Shown here in pieces: positions 1 to 7,024 of a DNA stretch of 24,111 nucleotides. Location of the stretch: the IMG/VR virus record IMGVR_UViG_3300033153_001873, positions 1 to 24,111 of that record, one strand, 5' to 3'. The translations under genes and the position numbers were made by a program. The notes below the pieces were generated by a model. The model worked only from the letters and a program-made list of their open reading frames with translations. It was not told the origin of the DNA and ran no database searches. The stretch comes from a virus. The stretch's first letter is position 1; each line of letters begins with the position of its first letter.

Positions 1-45
1 TCCTCCGTCCGGGACAACATCCAGCTACCTCGTTTCCCTATCTGA
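1..45 (+). CDS. possible 3' end of an upstream gene (partial)
   Basis: Frame 1 is open from the window edge and stops at TGA 43-45. Its codons mostly end in C or G, like the real genes here, while frame 3 (stop 60-62) has poor third-position GC. This could therefore be the last 14 codons of a gene cut by the window edge. The stretch is too short to prove coding or suggest a function. Frame 2 is also open from base 2 into the gene at 59, so an upstream start for that gene cannot be fully excluded. Confidence 0.25.
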   Translation, partial: SSVRDNIQLPRFPI

Positions 46-51
46 TAGTGT
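43..51 (+). promoter_or_regulatory. extended -10 promoter (TGA-TAGTGT) for the terminase operon
   Basis: TG at 43-44 plus one base precedes the hexamer TAGTGT (46-51), which ends 7 bases before the ATG at 59. A start site 7-8 bases after the hexamer would fall on or beside the ATG, so the transcript would be leaderless. No Shine-Dalgarno is seen before 59. The core ATCTGATA recurs at 10536 and 11464, and TCTGATA at 13107. No convincing -35 box is visible. Confidence 0.5.
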
Positions 52-58
52 TACCACC

Positions 59-421
59 ATGATCGGACTCAATATCCTGCTCGTGGCCCTCTCTGTGGCG
101 GTTCTGGCGCTCATTCCGTGGGTATGGCGGTACTTTGAGCATATTCCGGGCCTCAGGGGCGATATGGAGCGAATGACAGGGTGGATCGACACGAATGCCG
201 GTCATATCCTCGATATTGAGCGGGATATGGCCGAAATGAAGGCAGATCGGGCCAAATCGGCCGAATATGCGCCGGATGAGCCGGATTTGAGCCAACATGC
301 GCCGATCGGGACCGATATCTCGCATTTCTCGGCCCCAGACGCCCCAATCGACCCTATGGACGGGCAGATCCCGTACATTGACACCAACTGGCAGAACCCG
401 TTGGGGGATGAAGATGTATGA
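59..421 (+). CDS. small membrane-anchored protein, holin- or spanin-like candidate
   Basis: This is a 120-residue protein with one hydrophobic segment at the extreme N-terminus (about residues 4-23, ending in a WVWRYF aromatic/basic boundary). A charged stretch rich in Asp, Glu and Met follows (about 34-70, possible short coiled coil), then an acidic, Pro/Asp-rich tail. That implies a single membrane anchor with the rest on one side. It is the first gene of the terminase operon. In T7-like phages the holin and spanin genes flank the terminase genes, so a lysis role is reasonable by position only. The ATG at 59 is chosen because a -10 hexamer ends 7 bases upstream. I do not recognise the family; a membrane-bound accessory protein is equally possible. 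Confidence 0.75.
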   Translation: MIGLNILLVALSVAVLALIPWVWRYFEHIPGLRGDMERMTGWIDTNAGHILDIERDMAEMKADRAKSAEYAPDEPDLSQHAPIGTDISHFSAPDAPIDPMDGQIPYIDTNWQNPLGDEDV

Positions 422-623
422 GATCGAGGAGTTCACGGAGCAACGGGGCGTCCTCCGGGGGTCTTTCGGCTCCTACAAGCGCAACGGGCAGGGTGGGATG
501 GACCTCACCCTCACAATCATCCCTGACGACAAGCATGAGGCCCTCGACATCGTGGATGGGGGCGACATCGTGAATCTCATCACGATCCACGCCATGCCTG
601 AGGTGGAGTTCGACGATGAGTGA
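414..623 (+). CDS. small hypothetical protein
   Basis: This 69-residue acidic protein looks mostly beta: a predicted strand around DLTLTIIP and another around IVNLITIHAMP, with an EVEFDDE C-terminus. The ATG at 414 is preferred over the in-frame ATG at 408 because the GGGGG at 403-407 then sits 6 bases upstream as a ribosome-binding site; it abuts the ATG at 408. The gene overlaps the stop of the membrane-protein gene by 8 bases and the start of the next gene by 8, so translation is probably coupled. I do not recognise the family. Its place just before the terminase genes suggests a packaging or late-expression role, which is inference only. Confidence 0.7.
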   Translation: MYEIEEFTEQRGVLRGSFGSYKRNGQGGMDLTLTIIPDDKHEALDIVDGGDIVNLITIHAMPEVEFDDE

Positions 624-861
624 CGAAGAGGCAACACAGCGGATCCAAGCCGAAACCGAACGCCTGTTCGAGGCTTTGCTCGCCAAGGCCCACCACATTC
701 TCAAGGCCGGAACAACGCAGAACCAGATCGCCCTCATCAGACAGGTGATCCCCGTACTCATGAAGGAGATGGCGGACTCCAAGTCCAAGGAAGAGAACGT
801 CGAGCAGCAGAAAGCCCTCGATGACCTCTTCGCTCAGGCCCGCAAGTCGTTTGAGAAGTAA
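616..861 (+). CDS. probable small terminase subunit
   Basis: This 81-residue, almost wholly helical charged protein lies immediately upstream of the large terminase, whose ATG overlaps its TAA stop by one base (TAATG). Residues about 8-50 look like two amphipathic helices around a Gly-Thr-Thr turn; the C-terminus is a Lys/Glu-rich helix. Size and position match small terminase subunits of short-tailed phages (T7 gp18 is about 90 residues), which bind phage DNA and hand it to the large subunit. No helix-turn-helix is obvious, so the call rests on position, size and helical character. Its start overlaps the preceding gene by 8 bases. Confidence 0.5.
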   Translation: MSDEEATQRIQAETERLFEALLAKAHHILKAGTTQNQIALIRQVIPVLMKEMADSKSKEENVEQQKALDDLFAQARKSFEK

Positions 862-2510
862 TGGACCTCAAGCCGTTCGTGGAATCGCTCACGATTCTCG
901 ACAAGAACATCAACCTCGTCCCGTTCCAAGCGAACTGGGCACAAGAGGCGTATCTGGCTGAGGTCGAACGCCAGTTCGATGAGACGGGCGTGTTCCGTGG
1001 GATCGTGCTCAAAGCTCGGCAGTTGGGTCTCAGCACCCTCACCGAAGCCTGTGCATACTCAATGGCGTTCATCATGCAGAACTACCGGGCACTGATCGTC
1101 GCCCACGAGTCCGAGGCGTCCCGCAACCTGCTCAAAATGACGAAGCGGTACCACCAGTACTCGCCGTGGTCCGACAACTACGAACTCAAGCACGACACAA
1201 GGAACGATCTGGAATGGGAAGCGAACGGATCCAGCATCAAGGTTGCTACTGCGGGGAAAAAGGGAAGTGCTGGTGTTGGACGATCCTCGACAAACCACTT
1301 CATCCACGCCTCCGAGGTAGCTTTCTGGGACGATGCGGAGACCGTGTGGACCGGCCTGTCGCAGTCCATCCCACGTACAGCGGGTACGTTCGTCTGTTTC
1401 GAATCGACGGCAAATGGCACCGGCAACTTCTTCCACCGAATGTGGGAAGAAGCCGAAGCTGGGGAGAACGAGTACGCACCACTCTTCTATCCGTGGTGGA
1501 AGCACTATGAGTACACAGCCGAGTTTGCGAAGCTCCTAATCACCGATCCGGGCCTGCTGGACGAAGACGAGGAAGCCCTCAAAGACCTCCTTTGGAAGGA
1601 CGGACGGGGCGACGAGGTCAACTCCCGCATCATCTGGCGCCGCTGGGCCATTAGGAACCTCTGCAACAACAACCTCCTCATGTTCATGCAGGAGTACCCG
1701 TCCACACCCGAGGAAGCCTTCATTGCCTCTGGTATGAACGTATTTCCGCATGAGAGACTCAAACAGTGCTTTGATCGTTCTCCGGGATTTAGCGGGTACT
1801 TGTTCCGTAACGGGGATGAGATCACTTTCAAGGGAGACCCTCATGGTCCTCTAAAACTCTTTGCACGGCCTTCGGCCGCTGCTTCATACGTCATTGGTGG
1901 AGACCCGACGAAAACGGTACGAGGGGATTACGCCTGCGCCCAGATCCTGAACCGGCACACGATGGAACAGGTGGGGATCTGGAGAGGCAAGACCTCACCG
2001 GGCACCTTTGCAGAAGAGTTGTACAAGATGGGGCGCTATTTCAACGATGCACTCATCGTCCCTGAGATCGAAGGCCCCGGCCACACGACTGTCGGCATGC
2101 TCATGGGCATGAACTACCCGAACATTTACCGGCGAGGCAAGGTTGACAAGGCACGAAATAGTCCAAACGCGAACTACGGTTGGTCCACTGGCGCTCACAC
2201 GAAAGAGCTGGCGGTCGGGTGGCTCCTCCAGCACGTCGTTAACACTGACCTCGTTATTCACGACTCACATACTTTCAGTGAGATGCGTGATTACGTCACC
2301 GTGGACTCGGGAGGTTACGGTCCAGCTGACGAAAAACACGGCCATGATGACACGGTCATGGCGCTGGCGATCGCTATTACAGGCCATGCGACATCCGGCC
2401 CCCCGCCGCAGCCGGAAGATCGTACGATCGGAGACATAGTGGACCGAATGAACAACATCGAAGACCAGTCAGGCGATCCCTACGGAGATATCTACGATGC
2501 CAACGTATGA
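861..2510 (+). CDS. terL: terminase large subunit (packaging ATPase and nuclease)
   Basis: This 549-residue protein has the two-domain layout of large terminases. The ATPase domain shows a variant Walker A, KARQLGLST (residues 51-59), a Walker B-like segment around HASEVAFWDD (149-158) with Glu152 as candidate catalytic carboxylate, and a coupling motif FESTANG (180-186). The nuclease domain shows acidic residues in RNase H-like order: Asp348 in GGDPTK, Glu402/Glu404 in PEIEGPG, and Asp496-Asp497 in HGHDDT. The enzyme translocates DNA into the prohead through the portal and cuts the concatemer. Length is typical of the family. Translation is coupled to the small gene upstream (TAATG), and the zinc-ribbon gene starts inside its 3' end. 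The assignment is firm; I cannot tell the packaging mode (cos, pac or terminal repeat). Confidence 0.95.
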   Translation: MDLKPFVESLTILDKNINLVPFQANWAQEAYLAEVERQFDETGVFRGIVLKARQLGLSTLTEACAYSMAFIMQNYRALIVAHESEASRNLLKMTKRYHQYSPWSDNYELKHDTRNDLEWEANGSSIKVATAGKKGSAGVGRSSTNHFIHASEVAFWDDAETVWTGLSQSIPRTAGTFVCFESTANGTGNFFHRMWEEAEAGENEYAPLFYPWWKHYEYTAEFAKLLITDPGLLDEDEEALKDLLWKDGRGDEVNSRIIWRRWAIRNLCNNNLLMFMQEYPSTPEEAFIASGMNVFPHERLKQCFDRSPGFSGYLFRNGDEITFKGDPHGPLKLFARPSAAASYVIGGDPTKTVRGDYACAQILNRHTMEQVGIWRGKTSPGTFAEELYKMGRYFNDALIVPEIEGPGHTTVGMLMGMNYPNIYRRGKVDKARNSPNANYGWSTGAHTKELAVGWLLQHVVNTDLVIHDSHTFSEMRDYVTVDSGGYGPADEKHGHDDTVMALAIAITGHATSGPPPQPEDRTIGDIVDRMNNIEDQSGDPYGDIYDANV

Positions 2511-2811
2511 GTACAAGTGTAAGAACGACCATGTGACGGTCATGATCCAGTCCATGGACCAGCCCCGGCCCTGCGATCTGCTGTGCGAAGACTGCGGACT
2601 GCTGGCTACACGCCGGTTCTCGTTCGACTTCACCCCAATCCAGAACGAGATCCATTCCCCCAGCGTCGGGAAGCACGGATCCACCCGGTCCTACAACACA
2701 GCTCGGGACCGGCTCTCGGCAGAACACTCGGAGCGTACGGGGCAAGCCGTGACATTCGAGACCTTTGATGCTAGGGACTCGGACCAAGACCCCACAAAGA
2801 AGCTAAAGTAG
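2497..2811 (+). CDS. FmdB-like zinc-ribbon protein
   Basis: This 104-residue protein begins MPTYEYKC, the hallmark start of FmdB-type zinc ribbons. Candidate metal ligands are Cys8, Asp11 or His12, Cys30 and Cys33 (CEDCG), with an extra Cys26. The first knuckle, normally CxxC, reads C-K-N-D-H here, so one cysteine appears replaced. Residues 45-104 are polar and Lys/Asp-rich, with no recognised domain. FmdB-like ribbons are small putative regulators or nucleic-acid-binding modules whose exact role is generally unclear. The gene overlaps terL by 14 bases and precedes the portal gene, so it is expressed with the packaging genes. A role in packaging or late transcription is inference. Confidence 0.8.
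   Translation: MPTYEYKCKNDHVTVMIQSMDQPRPCDLLCEDCGLLATRRFSFDFTPIQNEIHSPSVGKHGSTRSYNTARDRLSAEHSERTGQAVTFETFDARDSDQDPTKKLK
2804..2809 (+). promoter_or_regulatory. -10 hexamer TAAAGT, predicted leaderless start of the portal gene
   Basis: TAAAGT overlaps the stop codon of the zinc-ribbon gene and ends 6 bases before the GTG start of the portal gene at 2816. No purine-rich Shine-Dalgarno stands at a useful distance. The spacing matches the other TAnnnT-N6-8-start sites here, so RNA would begin at or next to the GTG. No -35 element was recognised. Confidence 0.4.
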
Positions 2812-2815
2812 AGCC

Positions 2816-4579
2816 GTGGCACTCGACCCTCGCTCCCCTGCGCTCGTCATGGACGCTCTTTCGCTGTTCAACTATGCGAAAGAGAAGAAGCGCCCACTGC
2901 TCAAGAAGTGGATCACGAACTACAACGTGGTCCACAACCGGACGTGGAGCAAGTTCCGTGGTACCGGGTACCCGAAGACTGAAATCCCAGAGATCTACCC
3001 GATTCTGGCGTCCATCACCGCATGGGAGACCGACCAGAACCCTCAGTACTCGGTCACGTCCGAAATGCCGCCGAACTCGCCGTTCGCCATCTCATACGCC
3101 ACCCTCGCCAAGGATCTCGAATGGATCCTGAACACGAACTGGGAAGCGTTGGACTACTCCAACACCGCCCAAACTGTCCTCTGGGACGGCGAGATGTACG
3201 GCATCGGGTTCGCTAAGAACATCTGGTCACCACATACGACTGGTGGCCTCGGTGACGTGCAGATGTGCCGTGTTGACCCGTTCAACATGTACCTCGACCC
3301 GGACGCACGGGCTTGGAAAGACGTTCAGTTCCTCATCGAAACCAAGACCTGCACGAAGGAAGAGGTCAAAAAGCGGTTCCCGAAGGCCCGTGTCGATGAG
3401 TTGTACTTCTCGTCCGACACCCCTGACGGCCCCACACAGCTGGACCAGACCAACAATCCCGGTGCCCAGCGCCCCAACCTCTCACGCTTCCCCACTCCAA
3501 CCACCACAAACAACCCGACGACCACGAACGTCACGAGCACCAAAGCCAAGTACGACATGCCGTCGTCACTGGACAACTCGAACGTCGTCATCATGGAGAT
3601 GTGGTACCAGAAGCTGACGAACTCTGGGTTGACGAACGATAACGACCCAACCCCTGAGACCCCGAACAAGTCTGAAAAGCAGAACGAATGGTTCTGCCTT
3701 GTGTTCTGTGGTGACCAGATTCTCATGCACAAGTCGGCAGAGGAACTCATGGGTGTCAACATGCACCCGTACGCCCGCTACTGCCCCTTGGAAGAAGGCG
3801 AACTCTATGGCTACAGCCTCGTCGAGCAGCTGGCTCCCATGCAGATTTCTATCAACCGACTTTTTGCCTCGGTGGAGCAGAACGCTTGGCTGTCCGGTAA
3901 TCCGATCCTCGTCCAGAAAGATGGGCGTCGTACCAGCATCTCTAATCGTCCCGGTGAAAAGATTGAAGTCAACGATCCGAATCAGGACGTACGCTGGCTG
4001 ACCCCGCCGTCGATCTCTGCCCAGCACATCGAAGTCATCAACAAGCTGATTGAGGAGATGGAACGCATCTCCGGTATGAGTGCGATTGTGCGTGGAGCCA
4101 GCCCTGAAGGTCGCCCATCTGAAGGTGTTGTGAACACCATTCAGGACTCGGCCTTCGTGCGGATCCGTCAACGCCTGCGTAACTACGAGCGGTTCCTCCG
4201 TGAATGCGCTTTGATGCAGGCTTCACTCATCACCCAGTTCTACGACCAAGATCGCGTCATGTCCCGTATCGGGGATGACGGTGAAGGAACCTCGCTACAG
4301 ATCACGGAATCCCATTTCTATGTGCCCGGACCAGATGGAGTCGAACCCCTCAAATACAACCTCCGTGTCAGGGCTGGAGCGAGTGACGCTATCGGTCGAG
4401 AAGCCCGCCTTGCCATGTACGAACGCCTGTTTGCCATTGGGGCGATTGACCACGAGTCACTCCTCAAACTGTCCCGCATACCGGGCTGGCATGAGATCGC
4501 CCAGAAAGTGACACAAGAGAAGACCGCAGCGGGTACGATGGGGCAACCGCCTACGCAGAGAGCAGCTGCACGACGATGA
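2816..4579 (+). CDS. portal protein
   Basis: This 587-residue protein lies directly after the terminase genes. The segment at about residues 143-190 (GGLGDVQMCRVDPFNMYLD, then a DVQFLIETKTC strand and a TKEEVKKRFP helix) is the conserved wing/stem pattern of portal proteins. The long helix near residues 400-470, with ISGMSAIVRG and an NYERFL segment, fits the stem and crown region. A Thr/Asn/Pro-rich low-complexity insert (about 224-242) separates the two halves. The portal forms a dodecameric ring at one capsid vertex, nucleates prohead assembly and is the docking site of the terminase. The start is GTG. The stop overlaps the next ATG (ATGA). Length is within the usual range for short-tailed phage portals. 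Confidence 0.9.
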   Translation: MALDPRSPALVMDALSLFNYAKEKKRPLLKKWITNYNVVHNRTWSKFRGTGYPKTEIPEIYPILASITAWETDQNPQYSVTSEMPPNSPFAISYATLAKDLEWILNTNWEALDYSNTAQTVLWDGEMYGIGFAKNIWSPHTTGGLGDVQMCRVDPFNMYLDPDARAWKDVQFLIETKTCTKEEVKKRFPKARVDELYFSSDTPDGPTQLDQTNNPGAQRPNLSRFPTPTTTNNPTTTNVTSTKAKYDMPSSLDNSNVVIMEMWYQKLTNSGLTNDNDPTPETPNKSEKQNEWFCLVFCGDQILMHKSAEELMGVNMHPYARYCPLEEGELYGYSLVEQLAPMQISINRLFASVEQNAWLSGNPILVQKDGRRTSISNRPGEKIEVNDPNQDVRWLTPPSISAQHIEVINKLIEEMERISGMSAIVRGASPEGRPSEGVVNTIQDSAFVRIRQRLRNYERFLRECALMQASLITQFYDQDRVMSRIGDDGEGTSLQITESHFYVPGPDGVEPLKYNLRVRAGASDAIGREARLAMYERLFAIGAIDHESLLKLSRIPGWHEIAQKVTQEKTAAGTMGQPPTQRAAARR

Positions 4580-4851
4580 ACACTCTTTCCGCCTCCGTAA
4601 CCAGCACGGCAGCCCAGCTGTGGCCCGCATCTGGGTCTCCCGCTGGCGCCAAGCCCGGTATCTCGGTCCTCATCAAGAACCCTTCCACCAACGATGAAGC
4701 CGTGTACATCGGGAACTCAGACGTGGACAGCACTGACGGATTCCCACTCGCAGTCGGTGAGTCTGTCCGACTCCAAATCTTCGGCCAGTCAGTCTGGGCT
4801 GTTGCGGAAACCGCAGGCCCGGAGACTGTCTATGTTCTCTGGGGTGCGTGA
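4576..4851 (+). CDS. small beta-rich protein, probable virion component
   Basis: This 91-residue protein has alternating hydrophobic strands (SVLIKNP, EAVYIGN, PLAVGESVRLQIFG, SVWAVAE, VYVLWG), the pattern of a small all-beta domain. Similar short proteins with a 'vyiG.s.v....G.pL..Ge' pattern are frequent in structural regions of phage genomes, usually without a proven role. The ATG overlaps the portal stop by four bases (ATGA), so it is translationally coupled to the portal and heads a run of small structural-looking genes. Decoration, fiber attachment or capsid-surface roles are all possible; function unassigned. Confidence 0.7.
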   Translation: MNTLSASVTSTAAQLWPASGSPAGAKPGISVLIKNPSTNDEAVYIGNSDVDSTDGFPLAVGESVRLQIFGQSVWAVAETAGPETVYVLWGA

Positions 4852-5285
4852 TGGGTGACTTCTCGTACGGGTTCAGAGACTCCATCAACACGATGATTAC
4901 CGGGGGCACCCCCGCTACCGGGTATGGCCTCTCCGATCTCACCGAGGTTTACTACGCTCTCGTGTCCACCACCCCGGACGCCAACGACGTAGAGATTGGG
5001 GATCTCACCGAGGTCACAAGCTCCAACTACCAGCGTGTCGCCGTCAACGCCTCTTACGGGGTCGCTTCCGCCCTCGGGGTCATCACCTCAGACGCCGACA
5101 TCACTTGGCCTCAAGACACCGCAGGCGACTTTGGCCCCCTCCGAGGCTGGGTTGCAGTAGCCGGTGGCACCAAGGGCACCACTACCGACAAGATTTTCTA
5201 CTTCCACCCGTTCTCTGCTGTGACGCCTTCTGCCGGTGACACCCCCACCATTGAGGCAGGAAACGTCGGATTGACGATGACCTGA
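4851..5285 (+). CDS. beta-sandwich virion protein of the tail or decoration type
   Basis: This 144-residue protein has the layout of a common phage virion family: an N-terminal segment, a strand like YYALVSTTPDA, then NYQRVAVNASYG, an ADITWPQDTAGDFGPLRGW motif, and a C-terminal strand pair around FYFHPFSAVTPSAGDTP. Members are usually annotated as minor tail or decoration proteins; their roles vary. The ATG at 4851 is chosen over the GTG at 4848 because GGGG at 4841-4844 lies 6 bases upstream and the ATG forms the TGATG junction also used by the next genes. It sits in a fiber-like cluster, so a place on the virion surface is likely. Confidence 0.75.
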   Translation: MGDFSYGFRDSINTMITGGTPATGYGLSDLTEVYYALVSTTPDANDVEIGDLTEVTSSNYQRVAVNASYGVASALGVITSDADITWPQDTAGDFGPLRGWVAVAGGTKGTTTDKIFYFHPFSAVTPSAGDTPTIEAGNVGLTMT

Positions 5286-5731
5286 TGGCTAACAACCTTC
5301 CTACCTCCCGAATGTTCTCCCAGTGCTTCTCCGAGATGGAGGGTGTGGGGAACGGCATCCTTAACTCAGCAAACACGTTCAAGGTCTGCCCGGTTGAGAA
5401 CACGTTTGATGACACGAGCCTTGACATGGCCGCAGCTTCCACTGCTGGGGCTGGCGCACTGACGCAGGCGAACGGTGTTGACTTCGCCAACGAGGTCACG
5501 CTCACCTCTGTTTCGTTTGATGTCGATCCAACCACCGGCGTCTGGTCGATGACCTCCTCAGACTCGTCGCTCAACTTCACTGGCCTCACCGACACTTATG
5601 TCGGCTTGTTCGTCTACAACGGTACGAACAACTACGCCATTTCGGTCATCAACTTCAACGCCGAACGGACCGCTACCGCTATCGAGTACACCCCTGACAG
5701 CACCTACGGTTACGCCTCTGTGAGTCCCTGA
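5285..5731 (+). CDS. hypothetical virion protein, beta-rich
   Basis: This 148-residue protein is rich in Thr, Ser, Asn and Val, with alternating strands (VTLTSVSFDV, GVWSMTSS, TYVGLFVYNG, YAISVINFN), consistent with a beta-sandwich. It starts on the TGATG that ends the preceding gene and itself ends in another TGATG, so three consecutive genes share the same coupled junction. I do not recognise a family. Composition and neighbours point to an external structural protein, possibly a fiber or decoration subunit. Confidence 0.65.
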   Translation: MANNLPTSRMFSQCFSEMEGVGNGILNSANTFKVCPVENTFDDTSLDMAAASTAGAGALTQANGVDFANEVTLTSVSFDVDPTTGVWSMTSSDSSLNFTGLTDTYVGLFVYNGTNNYAISVINFNAERTATAIEYTPDSTYGYASVSP

Positions 5732-6081
5732 TGCCAGCTATTCAGCCTTACTCTCATCATCTCCACGACATCACCCCTGAGACGCCTGCTGACGACCCGT
5801 CACATGCAGGCGAGCACAACGAGATCAAAAGGCAGCTTGAAGCACTCGTTGACATAGTGATGTTCCATGGCCTGCTTTCAGAAAGGCCAGACTCCGCCGA
5901 TGTTCCCCTGAACTTCCTTTTCTTTGCAGACGACCTGAACATCGCCTACTGCAACCTCGCTGACGGATGGCATCAAGCGGGGTATGATGAAATCCTCTAT
6001 TCCGCCATGGCAATGGGCCACGCATACGTAACAAATATGACAGTTGGCGCTACGGAAACTTACCCCGGAGAAAGTCACTAA
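5731..6081 (+). CDS. hypothetical virion or fiber-associated protein
   Basis: In this 116-residue protein residues 8-40 carry HHLHDITPETPADDPSHAGEHN followed by an EIKRQLEALVD helix. A His-rich patch with HAxxHN followed by a short helix is common near the N-termini of phage tail-fiber and structural proteins, where it often precedes trimerising regions. The rest contains a FFADDLNIAYCNLADGWHQ segment and a Thr/Gly-rich end, with no known domain. Translation is coupled to the previous gene (TGATG). The next gene follows after two bases. A small fiber adaptor or chaperone is a guess. Confidence 0.6.
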   Translation: MPAIQPYSHHLHDITPETPADDPSHAGEHNEIKRQLEALVDIVMFHGLLSERPDSADVPLNFLFFADDLNIAYCNLADGWHQAGYDEILYSAMAMGHAYVTNMTVGATETYPGESH

Positions 6082-6083
6082 CC

Positions 6084-7004
6084 ATGTCCCACATTCTTGA
6101 ATCACTTGGTGTTTCTAAGCTGCGGCTCCGTGGCCGTGAAGCAGAGTTCAACGGCTTCGACCGTTTCTTCGCCACACTTGAGGACGCCAACGCATCCCTT
6201 GCCGACGGCGACTACGTCCCCGAGGCGGGGCGTCTGAACGCCATTCTGGTTCCGCAGGGGATCTACATCTACAGCTTCGACCTCGGACAGTTTGTGCAGG
6301 CTGGTGCGTTCGAGGAGATCGACAACCGTGCCGACCACTACCTGAAGCTCGACGGAAACGACGACTATCTTCAGTTCGATGCGGTCACTGACACGCAGAT
6401 CGGCCGGTTCGACACCGGGCACACCGGCTGGGCGGTTGGCTTCACGGTTGTGGAGATGTCCACTGTCGTTGACAGCCTCTTCATGAACGTCATCACGAAC
6501 GGTAGTAACCGTGTCATGCTCCGTCGTGGCGGGGCCAACATGGGGATCTACTACTCCAGCAACGGCACGCAGGGCGCTGGTGCAAACACTTGGCTTGCTC
6601 CGGGTGCTGGTGACCGCATACTGATCCAGTCTGAGGCCGGTTCTGGCCGTGTGCAGTACTGGGTCAACGGGGCGCTGAAGGCCAACACGGTCACGTCACA
6701 GTGGGCAGACACGACTGACGACGTGGTGAAGATCGGTGACGGCTCCGGCTTCGGTGAGTACGGCCACTTCGGTATCGACAACATGGTCATTATGGATGGC
6801 TCAACCTTCGGCACCATCGACCGCATCGAATACTTCGACTCGCAGGAACTCCCAGAGGACTGCGCCTACTACACCAACCTCACAGACTTCCTGAAGCTGA
6901 ATGGCGATGGCATCACCACGGAAGCCAACGGCGAAAAGGGTGTCTTTGAGGGCGATGTCATAAACGGGACCGCCGGTTCGTTTGTGCCTGTGCCCACTGA
7001 GTAA
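6084..7004 (+). CDS. tail-fiber protein with a LamG/concanavalin A-like domain
   Basis: This is a 306-residue protein. The N-terminal part (about 20-80) has the TLEDANASLADGDYV and LVPQGIYIYSFDLGQFVQ pattern seen in phage fiber modules. Residues about 85-255 read as a jelly-roll lectin domain of the LamG type: HYLKLDGNDDYLQFDA, then a GWAVGFTVVEMS strand, a RVQYWVNGALKANT strand pair and a FGIDNMVIMDG strand. Such domains often bind host-surface carbohydrate, so receptor binding is the likely role. It lies between small beta-rich virion genes and the esterase-domain protein. The ribosome-binding site is weak (GGAG 13 bases upstream). The fold call is good; the ligand is unknown. Confidence 0.75.
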   Translation: MSHILESLGVSKLRLRGREAEFNGFDRFFATLEDANASLADGDYVPEAGRLNAILVPQGIYIYSFDLGQFVQAGAFEEIDNRADHYLKLDGNDDYLQFDAVTDTQIGRFDTGHTGWAVGFTVVEMSTVVDSLFMNVITNGSNRVMLRRGGANMGIYYSSNGTQGAGANTWLAPGAGDRILIQSEAGSGRVQYWVNGALKANTVTSQWADTTDDVVKIGDGSGFGEYGHFGIDNMVIMDGSTFGTIDRIEYFDSQELPEDCAYYTNLTDFLKLNGDGITTEANGEKGVFEGDVINGTAGSFVPVPTE

Positions 7005-7012
7005 TACTGACG

Positions 7013-7018
7013 TAGACT
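7013..7018 (+). promoter_or_regulatory. -10 hexamer TAGACT, predicted leaderless start
   Basis: TAGACT ends 6 bases before the ATG at 7025, in the 20-base gap after the LamG-like gene. There is no Shine-Dalgarno. The same hexamer with the same 6-base spacing precedes the 1417-residue protein gene (19028-19033). Confidence 0.5.
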
Positions 7019-7024
7019 TAGGCC

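Noticed and set aside
408-410. ATG start for the small gene ending at 623
   Set aside because: The purine run GGGGG abuts this ATG directly, too close for a ribosome-binding site; the ATG at 414 has a 6-base spacer.
3566-4171. A 201-codon open frame on the minus strand inside the portal gene
   Set aside because: It is wholly inside a confident gene and has no coherent domain or start signal.
4848-4850. GTG start for the gene ending at 5285
   Set aside because: The ATG three bases later has better spacing from GGGG (4841-4844) and matches the TGATG junctions of the following genes.
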